Shown here in pieces: positions 52,557-56,997 of a DNA stretch of 64,000 nucleotides. Below the pieces are notes generated by a model. That model made no database searches, was not told the DNA's origin, and saw only the letters and a program-made list of their open reading frames with translations. Origin of the DNA: Verrucomicrobiia bacterium (GTDB lineage Bacteria; Verrucomicrobiota; Verrucomicrobiia; Limisphaerales; JADLHS01); contig JAHCLO010000007.1 in assembly GCA_026125285.1 (NCBI GenBank), positions 124,001 to 188,000 of the forward strand, written 5' to 3'. Position 1 is the first letter of the stretch, and every line of letters starts with the position of its first letter. Position numbers and translations under genes: made by a program.

Positions 52557-52633
52557 AGTCCCGTAGTTCAACTGCGATAGAACGCTCGGACCAGGTCCGG
52601 GAGATGTGAGTTCGATTCTCATCGGGAGTCCCA
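52557..52633 (+). tRNA. tRNA-like gene with canonical T loop, anticodon unclear
   Basis: Acceptor AGTCCCG/CGGGAGT pairs 6/7, D stem GTTC/GAAC, T stem GTGAG/CTCAT with the canonical loop TTCGATT, C73 and CCA. The anticodon arm is CTCGG-ACCAGGT-CCGGG, which would give CAG with C33, or folds tighter as CGGAC-CAG-GTCCG. It is the only complete member of the array with U55 and it directly precedes the Y-RNA cluster. The 245 bases before it (52312-52556) show nothing I can support. Confidence 0.65.
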
Positions 52634-52637
52634 ATTT

Positions 52638-52745
52638 GGACGGGCCGTTGAGTATGGATTATCGGTGAAGCGGGCAACCGCGAGCGGGTTCGAACCCTGC
52701 ACCATCGGGCGACTGATGGATTCCCAACTCGTCTCTTGTCCGTCC
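52638..52745 (+). ncRNA. Y RNA 1 (tRNA-like domain without D arm)
   Basis: Outer stem GGACGGGC (52638) pairs 8/8 with GTCCGTCC (52738), followed by a bulged C and then GTTGAGTATGGATTATC, the conserved 5' Ro-binding strand. The interior holds GCGG-GCAA-CCGC, a T arm GCGGG-TTCGAAC-CCTGC and a CCATC/GATGG hairpin. First of five tandem Y RNAs upstream of the Ro60 gene. Confidence 0.82.
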
Positions 52746-52768
52746 TCGTGGCCGTGCGCCAGCACTTT

Positions 52769-52898
52769 CGACGGGTCGCAGGATTGGGTTATCGTTCATC
52801 ACGACGTGGTCGCCGGTTCGAGTCCGGCCTCCGGAACCAAGTGCCGGAGTAGCTCAGTGGTAGAGCACGTAAACTCCTAGTTCGTTTCTTATCCGTCG
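52769..52898 (+). ncRNA. Y RNA 2 (tRNA-like domain)
   Basis: Outer stem CGACGGGT (52769) with ATCCGTCG (52891), 8/8. Interior: T arm GCCGG-TTCGAGT-CCGGC, then a closed acceptor-like hairpin CTCCGGA ... GCCGGAG (6/7) that still includes ACCA, then D arm GCTC-AGTGGTA-GAGC. The order T arm - acceptor - D arm is that of a tRNA entered through its anticodon stem, as in known bacterial Y RNAs. Confidence 0.88.
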
Positions 52899-52921
52899 TA
52901 TTGGCCGTGCGCCAGCACTTT

Positions 52922-53048
52922 CAGCGGGCCGTAGATTGTGGATTATCGTGGATTCGGCAGTGGCGGTTCAAGTCCGCCCCGAGGAGCAGTCCGAGGTGGT
53001 GTAATGCAAGCACACCGGGCAATTCCACAGTCGTCTTCTTGTCCGCTG
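52922..53048 (+). ncRNA. Y RNA 3 (tRNA-like domain)
   Basis: Outer stem CAGCGGGC (52922) with GTCCGCTG (53041), 8/8, bulged C, then the conserved strand with TGGATTATCG. Interior: CCGGG/TTCGG anticodon-stem-like pairing, T arm GGCGG-TTCAAGT-CCGCC, acceptor-like CCGAGGA/TCCGAGG with a tandem G-A mismatch, D arm GTGT-AATGCAA-GCAC. Confidence 0.86.
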
Positions 53049-53075
53049 CTTTTGCTGGCCGTAAGCCATCACTTT

Positions 53076-53199
53076 GATGGGCCGAAGTTGTGGGTTATCG
53101 CGTGTTGTTGGTTCGAATCCAATCCCCGGAGGAATTCGGGGTAGCTCAACGGTAGAGCAGCCTCCGCAAGGAGTAATTCCACGGCGTCCCTTGCCCATC
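53076..53199 (+). ncRNA. Y RNA 4 (tRNA-like domain)
   Basis: Outer stem GATGGGC (53076) with GCCCATC (53193), 7/7, bulged C, then GAAGTTGTGGGTTATC, which resembles the Ro-binding strand of animal Y RNAs. Interior: T arm GTTGG-TTCGAAT-CCAAT, acceptor-like CCCCGGA/TTCGGGG (7/7 with one wobble), D arm GCTC-AACGGTA-GAGC with canonical GG. Confidence 0.9.
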
Positions 53200-53206
53200 C
53201 AGCTTT

Positions 53207-53273
53207 CTGCGGGCCGAAGAACATGGGTTATCACTTCAAATGACCAACCCCACGTTCACCAACTTGTCCGCAG
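53207..53273 (+). ncRNA. Y RNA 5 (minimal, no tRNA-like domain)
   Basis: 67 bases. Outer stem CTGCGGGC (53207) with GTCCGCAG (53266), 8/8, bulged C and GAAG, then an upper stem AACATGGGTT with AACCCCACGTT closed by a ~16-base loop. It is only the Ro-binding stem with a loop. 157 bases upstream of the Ro60 start codon. Confidence 0.88.
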
Positions 53274-53321
53274 TTCCAAACAACACACCCGTGCCGGGAG
53301 TTGGCGGCGCATCAAGACAGT

Positions 53322-53417
53322 GTAGCAGCCGACGTGAGTCGGCTCTGACTTCCTTCCCCGTTCCGCAATCGGCGGATGCTTGGAGTTCAGTTAGAGCGAA
53401 CTGACGTTCGCTGCTAC
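53322..53417. repeat. Nested palindromic repeat in the Ro60 leader
   Basis: Outer GTAGCAG (53322) pairs with CTGCTAC (53417). Inside are AGCCGAC-GTGA-GTCGGCT and AGCGAAC-TGAC-GTTCGCT, both perfect. Family of GTAGC-ended dispersed repeats. It ends 13 bases before the Ro60 start. Confidence 0.8.
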
Positions 53418-53430
53418 CAATAAAGAAAAC

Positions 53431-55080
53431 ATGGCTATCAATTATGCAAAGCTCTTCAACCGCCGGGTCACGTCGCAGTCGCAGCCGATCCCGGGTTCGA
53501 CCCAGATCCGCAACTCGGCCGGCGGCTACTCGTGGGAAGTGGATGACTGGACCCGCTTTGACCGTTTCCTGATCCTCGGAGCCGAGGGTGGCACCTACTA
53601 CATTGGCGAGCGTGATCTGGTGAAGCAGAATCACGATGCAATCGTGCGTTGCATCAAGGCGGATGGCATTCGCGCCGTGAACCGCATCGTTGAGATCAGC
53701 GATGCGGGCCGCGCACCGAAGAACGATCCGGCCATCTTCGCCCTCGCGCTCGTCGCGACGCACGGTGACGCAACGGCAAAGGCGCACGCGTTCGCGAACC
53801 TGAACAAGGTCTGCCGCATCGGCACGCACCTGTTCCACTTCGCTGAATACGTGAACGCGATGCGCGGTTGGGGTCGCGGCCTGCGCAATGCCGTGGGCCG
53901 CTGGTATGTGGACCGCGGTGCCGATGACCTCACGCACCAGGCCGTGAAGTATCAGCAGCGCGATGGTTGGGCGCACAGCGACTTGCTCCGCCTCGCTCAC
54001 CCGAAGGCTCCGTCGGTTCAGCACGATGCGGTTTTCCGCTGGATGTTGAATGGTGCAGAGTCGCTGGGTGAACGCGAAGTGAAGCGCAAAGTTCGCGGCG
54101 AGGACCGTGTCGCCAGGTATGCCGCCGTGGGTGAGTTGCCGAAACTCATCGCCGCCTTCGAGCAGGCCAAGAAGGCCTCGAGCAAGGACGAAATCGTGAA
54201 GCTGATCGTCGAGCATGACTTGCCCCGTGAAGCCGTCCCGACGCAGTGGCTCAATGAAGTCGCGGTGTGGGACGCACTCCTGCAGCGCATGCCGATGACG
54301 GCCATGATCCGCAACCTCGGTAAGATGACCAGCATCGGTCTCGTTCAGCCGTTCAGCGACGCGGCCAAGTTGATTGTCCGCAAGCTGGGCGACGAAGCCG
54401 TGCTCAAGCGTGCTCGCATCCACCCAATGGCGGTCTTGATCGCCGAAAAGGTGTATGCCCAAGGCAAAGGCGAGAAGGGTTCGCTCACCTGGAAGCCGGT
54501 GCCGAAGATCATTGATACTCTGGACGCGGCGTTCTACGCGACGTTTCAGAACGTTGAACCGTGTGGCAAGCCGGTGCTTCTGGCACTGGACGTCAGTGGT
54601 TCGATGGGTGGCGGTTCGGTGGCAGGTTCGTGCCTGACGCCGCGTGAAGCCAGCGCGGCGATGGCGTTGGTGACGGCGGCAACCGAGGAGGAATACCACA
54701 TCATGGGATTCTCGAATCGGTTCATTCCACTGAACATCTCGCCACGCATGCGCCTGGACGACGTGGTGAAGCGCATCAGCAACCTGCCGTTCGAGGCAAC
54801 TGACTGCGCCCTGCCGATGCTCTGGGGCCGCGAAAACGAGGTGAACGTTTCGGCGTTCATCACCTACACGGACAGCGAAACGTGGGCTGGAAACATCCAC
54901 CCGGCGCAGGCGCTGCGTCAGTATCGCAGCGAGTTCGTCGGCGACGCGAAGGCAGTCGTTGTGGGCATGACCTCCAACGGCTTCACCCTTGCCGACCCGA
55001 ACGATCGCGGCATGCTGGACGTGGTCGGCTTCGACACGACGGCACCCGCCGTAATCGCAGACTTTGTCCGCAACGGTTAA
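53431..55080 (+). CDS. rsr: Ro60-type TROVE-domain RNA-binding protein
   Basis: 549 aa. N-terminal TROVE/HEAT-repeat ring domain (residues ~20-350; SWEVDDWTRFDRFLILGAEG, then YYIGERDLVKQNHDAIVRCI) and a C-terminal von Willebrand factor A domain with MIDAS motif ALDVSGSMGGG near 385, a Thr loop and TYTDSETWAG. Ro60 forms a ring that binds Y RNA on its outside and the ends of misfolded RNAs in its hole, for quality control and exonucleolytic degradation with PNPase (established in Deinococcus). Five candidate Y RNAs lie immediately upstream and rtcB is ~5.3 kb before it. ATG at 53431 follows GAAAAC with a weak Shine-Dalgarno. Confidence 0.95.
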   Translation: MAINYAKLFNRRVTSQSQPIPGSTQIRNSAGGYSWEVDDWTRFDRFLILGAEGGTYYIGERDLVKQNHDAIVRCIKADGIRAVNRIVEISDAGRAPKNDPAIFALALVATHGDATAKAHAFANLNKVCRIGTHLFHFAEYVNAMRGWGRGLRNAVGRWYVDRGADDLTHQAVKYQQRDGWAHSDLLRLAHPKAPSVQHDAVFRWMLNGAESLGEREVKRKVRGEDRVARYAAVGELPKLIAAFEQAKKASSKDEIVKLIVEHDLPREAVPTQWLNEVAVWDALLQRMPMTAMIRNLGKMTSIGLVQPFSDAAKLIVRKLGDEAVLKRARIHPMAVLIAEKVYAQGKGEKGSLTWKPVPKIIDTLDAAFYATFQNVEPCGKPVLLALDVSGSMGGGSVAGSCLTPREASAAMALVTAATEEEYHIMGFSNRFIPLNISPRMRLDDVVKRISNLPFEATDCALPMLWGRENEVNVSAFITYTDSETWAGNIHPAQALRQYRSEFVGDAKAVVVGMTSNGFTLADPNDRGMLDVVGFDTTAPAVIADFVRNG

Positions 55081-55085
55081 TCAAC

Positions 55086-55113
55086 GCGGGCGGAGGTGAA
55101 CGCTTCCGTCCGC
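55086..55113 (+). other. Stem-loop after the Ro60 stop codon
   Basis: GCGGGCGGA pairs with TCCGTCCGC (one G:U) around a 10-base loop, five bases after the stop. No T-tract, so it may separate the mRNA from the downstream tRNA transcript by processing rather than terminate. Confidence 0.5.
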
Positions 55114-55126
55114 GCTTTCCACTTTT

Positions 55127-55201
55127 GTCCCGTTGGCCGAGCAGCCGAGGCAGTGGTCTGCAAAACCATGCAGGCGGGTGCGACTCCCGCACGGGACTCC
55201 A
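55127..55201 (+). tRNA. tRNA-Cys(GCA)-like, G55 elbow
   Basis: Acceptor GTCCCGT/ACGGGAC 7/7, anticodon stem GTGGT/ACCAT with loop CTGCAAA (GCA), T stem GCGGG/CCCGC with loop TGCGACT, U73 as required for Cys, encoded CCA. Confidence 0.92.
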
Positions 55202-55207
55202 ATTTAT

Positions 55208-55282
55208 CGGGCATAGGTGTTGAGAGACACACGCCGGTCTTCCAAACCGGAATAGAGGGCGCGCTACCCTCATGCCCGTCCA
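55208..55282 (+). tRNA. tRNA-Gly(TCC)-like, G55 elbow
   Basis: Acceptor CGGGCAT/ATGCCCG 7/7, D arm GTGT-TGAGAG-ACAC, anticodon stem CCGGT/ACCGG with loop CTTCCAA (TCC), T stem GAGGG/CCCTC with loop CGCGCTA, U73 as in Gly, encoded CCA. Confidence 0.9.
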
Positions 55283-55284
55283 TT

Positions 55285-55369
55285 TCCCAAGTGAATCCGG
55301 TCTGCCGGCAGAGGCCACGCACGGTCGAAGTAATGGCCAGGCTCCGGATTCAGTGCGCTTGGGATTCCA
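55285..55369 (+). ncRNA. Structured RNA candidate, not a tRNA, possible pseudoknot
   Basis: TCCCAAG/CTTGGGA closes the whole element like an acceptor stem and CCA follows after two T. Inside, AATCCGG pairs with CCGGATT (7/7), TCTGCC with GGCAGA, and GGCCA with TGGCC. A loop CGCAC can pair with GTGCG between the two outer helices. No T loop or anticodon arm is present. Position among tRNAs and the CCA end suggest it is processed like them. Confidence 0.6.
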
Positions 55370-55375
55370 TTTTCC

Positions 55376-55447
55376 GCGACGTGAAACCGGTGCCGGTCAT
55401 GACTTCACAGGCTTGACTGCGGCGGTTCAACTCCGCCTTCGTGTCGC
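55376..55447 (+). ncRNA. Structured RNA candidate with canonical T arm
   Basis: A 9-bp outer stem GCGACGTGA/TCGTGTCGC (two G:U), an ACCGG-TG-CCGGT hairpin, a GTCA/TGAC stem, and a T arm GGCGG-TTCAACT-CCGCC with the canonical loop. No CCA and no clear anticodon. Could be a degenerate tRNA or a tRNA-mimicking regulatory RNA. Confidence 0.5.
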
Positions 55448-55450
55448 TTT

Positions 55451-55522
55451 GGGTTGCAAACTTTGACAGTGAAGTCCCGGCTCTTAACCGGCGAGAACTC
55501 GGTGCGAATCCGAGGCGACCCA
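55451..55522 (+). tRNA. tRNA-Lys(CTT)-like, G55 elbow, CCA not encoded
   Basis: Acceptor GGGTTGC/GCGACCC 7/7, anticodon stem CCCGG/CCGGC with loop CTCTTAA (CTT), T stem CTCGG/CCGAG with loop TGCGAAT, A73, then CG instead of CCA. Confidence 0.85.
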
Positions 55523-55530
55523 CGTTTTGA

Positions 55531-55600
55531 GACGAGGATGGAGAATAGAAGATTGAGGATGGCGGTCTTGCCATCTTCCATTCTCCATCTTCGATCTTCG
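55531..55600. repeat. GAGGATGGAGAAT palindromic repeat, copy 1
   Basis: GACGAGGATGGAGAAT on the left and ATTCTCCATCTTCGATC on the right form a long imperfect hairpin between tRNA-Lys and tRNA-Arg. Related to the copy at 56909-56990. Confidence 0.8.
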
Positions 55601-55611
55601 TTTCGAGAAAC

Positions 55612-55687
55612 GCATCCGTGGTGAAATTATGATCATCCTCCGCTTCGAACGGAGAGTTTGCAGGTGGGAGTCCTGCCGGATGCACCA
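55612..55687 (+). tRNA. tRNA-Arg(TCG)-like, G55 elbow
   Basis: Acceptor GCATCCG/CGGATGC 7/7, anticodon stem CTCCG/CGGAG with loop CTTCGAA (TCG), T stem GCAGG/CCTGC with loop TGGGAGT, A73, encoded CCA. Confidence 0.9.
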
Positions 55688-55693
55688 ATTTAC

Positions 55694-55777
55694 GGGCATG
55701 TGGTTCAACCCGAATAGCAGAGGGTCCAGACTCAGAATCTGGCAGCCTTGGGGGTGCAAGTCCCTTCATGCCCACCA
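55694..55777 (+). tRNA. tRNA-Leu(CAG)-like, G55 elbow
   Basis: Acceptor GGGCATG/CATGCCC 7/7, D loop with AATAGCAGA, anticodon stem CCAGA/TCTGG with loop CTCAGAA (CAG), long variable arm as in Leu, T loop TGCAAGT, A73, encoded CCA. Confidence 0.9.
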
Positions 55778-55782
55778 TTTCA

Positions 55783-55865
55783 CGGCGACTGGCTTCAGCG
55801 GGAACAGCAGACCCCGGCGACTTAAAATCGCCGAGCCTTCCGGGTGCAAGTCCCGGGTCGCCGAC
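55783..55865 (+). tRNA. tRNA-Leu(TAA)-like, G55 elbow
   Basis: Acceptor CGGCGAC/GTCGCCG 7/7, anticodon stem GGCGA/TCGCC with loop CTTAAAA (TAA), long variable arm, T stem CCGGG/CCCGG with loop TGCAAGT, A73. Only AC is encoded before the next tRNA starts, so CCA must be completed after processing. Confidence 0.88.
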
Positions 55866-55949
55866 CGGCGTGTGGTTCGCAGGGAATAGCAGACCGGTTC
55901 GGCTCAAACCCGAACAGCCTTGGGAGTGCAAGTCTCCCCACGCCGACCA
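55866..55949 (+). tRNA. tRNA-Leu(CAA)-like, G55 elbow
   Basis: Acceptor CGGCGTG/CACGCCG 7/7, anticodon stem TTCGG/CCGAA with loop CTCAAAC (CAA), long variable arm, T stem GGGAG/CTCCC with loop TGCAAGT, A73, encoded CCA. It abuts tRNA-Leu(TAA). Confidence 0.9.
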
Positions 55950-55953
55950 ATCT

Positions 55954-56041
55954 GGAATGTCCACCGGTCAAGCGTGCCGGGCCTGTTTGCTAAACAGTGC
56001 GTGCCTCCGGGCAAGTGGTGCAAGTCCACGGCATTCCGCCA
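55954..56041 (+). tRNA. tRNA-Ser(GCT)-like, G55 elbow
   Basis: Acceptor GGAATGT/GCATTCC 7/7 (one G:U), anticodon loop TTGCTAA (GCT), long variable arm as in Ser, T stem with GTGG/CCAC and loop TGCAAGT, G73, encoded CCA. Confidence 0.87.
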
Positions 56042-56042
56042 T

Positions 56043-56134
56043 GCGCGCGTAGCTCAAAGAGAGCCGGCGGCTTTATACCCCGCATCGCACTAGATCAGTG
56101 CCGGGATCCGGAGCGTTACCGGACGTGCGCACCA
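56043..56134 (+). tRNA. Class II tRNA-like, anticodon TAT or TTA
   Basis: Acceptor GCGCGCG/CGTGCGC 7/7, D arm GCTC-AAAGA-GAGC, long variable arm (GCACT-AGATC-AGTGC), T stem TCCGG/CCGGA with loop AGCGTTA, A73, CCA. The anticodon arm GCGGC-TTTATAC-CCCGC has a C:C closing mismatch and reads TAT; a shifted fold with loop CTTTATA reads TTA, which would decode the ochre stop. Isotype left open. Confidence 0.7.
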
Positions 56135-56139
56135 TTTCG

Positions 56140-56215
56140 AACCCCTGAACGCAAAGCAGCTCCAGCGGCCTCCTCGTGAGGTGATCTAGCCGGTGAAAGA
56201 GACCGGCCAGGGGTT
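56140..56215 (+). tRNA. tRNA-like with 9-base T loop, anticodon unclear
   Basis: Acceptor AACCCCTG/CAGGGGTT (8 bp), D arm nearly identical to that of tRNA-Glu at 48241, T stem GCCGG/CCGGC but with a nine-base loop TGAAAGAGA. Anticodon arm CCTC-CTCGT-GAGG cannot be assigned. No CCA. Confidence 0.55.
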
Positions 56216-56224
56216 TGACCTTTT

Positions 56225-56300
56225 GTCCCCATAGCTCAAAGCACAGAGCGGTCGCGTCCTAAGCGTCAGGCTGCCGGTGAGAGACCGGCTGGGGACACCA
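56225..56300 (+). tRNA. tRNA-Arg(CCT)-like, G55 elbow
   Basis: Acceptor GTCCCCA/TGGGGAC 7/7, D arm GCTC-AAAGCACA-GAGC, anticodon stem GTCGC/GCGTC with loop GTCCTAA (CCT), T stem GCCGG/CCGGC with loop TGAGAGA, A73, encoded CCA. Confidence 0.87.
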
Positions 56301-56304
56301 TTTC

Positions 56305-56348
56305 GCGGGTGTAGTTCAACAGCAGAATGCGGCCGTGCCAAGACCGCT
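56305..56348 (+). pseudogene. 5' half of tRNA-Gly(GCC), truncated
   Basis: CGCGGGTG, a D arm GTTC-AACAGCA-GAAT, and an anticodon arm GCGGCC-GTGCCAA-GACCGC (GCC), then the sequence changes to the AbiEi-like gene on the other strand. The T arm and acceptor 3' strand are missing. Confidence 0.75.
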
Positions 56349-56551
56349 CCCAACCAAGTCGGCTCCGCTGCTTGGACCGTAAAGGCCCCATCGCCGATGC
56401 GATGCAGCCATCCAGAACCAGCGTAGTAGCCGGCCAGCTTGCTGGATATGCCGCGTTCTTTCAGCCAAGCGGAGGTAAGCACCGCACTGGCCGGAGCAGC
56501 AACCAGACATTGGTTTATTCTTTTGCTATTTGAACTAGTGTGACTAGCCAT
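56330..56551 (-). pseudogene. AbiEi-type antitoxin gene fragment
   Basis: From ATG 56551: residues 1-75 include SAVLTSAWLKERGISSKLAG and SGWLHRIGDGAFTV, matching the N-terminal winged helix of AbiEi_3-type transcriptional-regulator antitoxins of the abortive-infection AbiE system. The frame then runs into tRNA sequence (formally to 56186). Only the DNA-binding part survives; no AbiEii toxin is visible. Confidence 0.7.
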
Positions 56552-56562
56552 AAACGCACTTT

Positions 56563-56591
56563 AGTAAACCATTCGGTTTGAATTCTGTCAA
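56563..56591 (-). promoter_or_regulatory. Promoter with operator-like palindrome for the AbiEi fragment
   Basis: On the minus strand a perfect -35 TTGACA (56586-56591) and -10-like TTTACT (56563-56568) are 17 bases apart, 12 bases upstream of the ATG. The palindrome AAACC-GAAT-GGTTT overlaps the spacer, and CTAGT-GTG-ACTAG lies just after the start: the layout expected for an autorepressed antitoxin. Confidence 0.65.
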
Positions 56592-56713
56592 ATAAAACCA
56601 GCAAGGCTGGATTTATTAGCATGGAAGTAAACCTCGACACGTCGAAAGATTCCGTTTTCGCCTCCATGCAGCAGCCTGCGGATTTCTTTTGTAAAGAATT
56701 CCTGCCGGAGCAT
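56588..56713 (-). CDS. Possible small protein
   Basis: 41 codons from ATG 56713: MLRQEFFTKEIRRLLHGG, then a basic/hydrophobic stretch. Base composition is AT-richer than the rest. No domain; could be the end of a lost gene. Confidence 0.25.
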   Translation of the reverse strand: MLRQEFFTKEIRRLLHGGENGIFRRVEVYFHANKSSLAGFI

Positions 56714-56739
56714 CACCGGCTGGAGGCTCCATCCACTTT

Positions 56740-56814
56740 GCTCGCGTAGCCCAATGCAGAGGCACGACGTCGAGAACGTCGCCAGTGCAGGTGCAATTCC
56801 TGCCGCGAGCACCA
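56740..56814 (+). tRNA. tRNA-like (anticodon GAG), G55 elbow
   Basis: Acceptor GCTCGCG/CGCGAGC 7/7, anticodon stem CGACG/CGTCG with loop TCGAGAA (GAG, C33), T stem GCAGG/CCTGC with loop TGCAATT, A73, CCA. GAG would be leucine, but the short variable loop is not leucine-like, so the isotype is uncertain. Confidence 0.78.
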
Positions 56815-56821
56815 GTTTCAC

Positions 56822-56898
56822 GGAGTCGAAGCCACAGCAGACCGGCATCGGACTTTTAATCCGGTTGGGTGAGGCTGCAACTACCTCCGGCTCCACCA
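56822..56898 (+). tRNA. tRNA-Lys(TTT)-like, G55 elbow
   Basis: Acceptor GGAGTCG/CGGCTCC 7/7 (one G:U), anticodon stem TCGGA/TCCGG with loop CTTTTAA (TTT), T loop TGCAACT with one mismatched closing pair, A73, encoded CCA. Confidence 0.88.
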
Positions 56899-56908
56899 GC
56901 TTTCGCGG

Positions 56909-56990
56909 TGAGGATGGAGAATGGACAATGGAGGATGGCCGTAGCGCAGGGAAACTTGCGATCCTCCATCCACAATTCTCCATCTTCGTC
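56909..56990. repeat. GAGGATGGAGAAT palindromic repeat, copy 2
   Basis: GTGAGGATGGAGAATGGAC on the left and CACAATTCTCCATCTTCG on the right. The middle includes GTAGCGCAGG, linking it to the GTAGCGCAG repeats elsewhere. Between tRNA-Lys and tRNA-Gln. Confidence 0.8.
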
Positions 56991-56997
56991 CCTCCAG

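Noticed and set aside
52638..53199. Reading the 52.6-53.2 kb units as tRNA genes with ~70-base introns, or as circularly permuted tRNA genes.
   Set aside because: T arm, acceptor strands and D arm are indeed in permuted order, and halves within a unit pair better than across units. But each unit is enclosed by a covarying 7-8 bp stem with a bulged C and a GGGTTATC strand, the unit next to Ro60 lacks the tRNA part altogether, and bacterial Y RNAs are known to contain just this permuted tRNA-like domain. Y RNAs explain all of it; no splice signal is needed.
52638..53273. Group I or group II intron in a tRNA.
   Set aside because: The spacers are only ~70 bases and lack P/Q/R/S or domain V motifs.
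53236..54900. 554-codon minus-strand frame over Ro60.
   Set aside because: Antisense shadow of the TROVE/vWA gene and it runs through a Y RNA.
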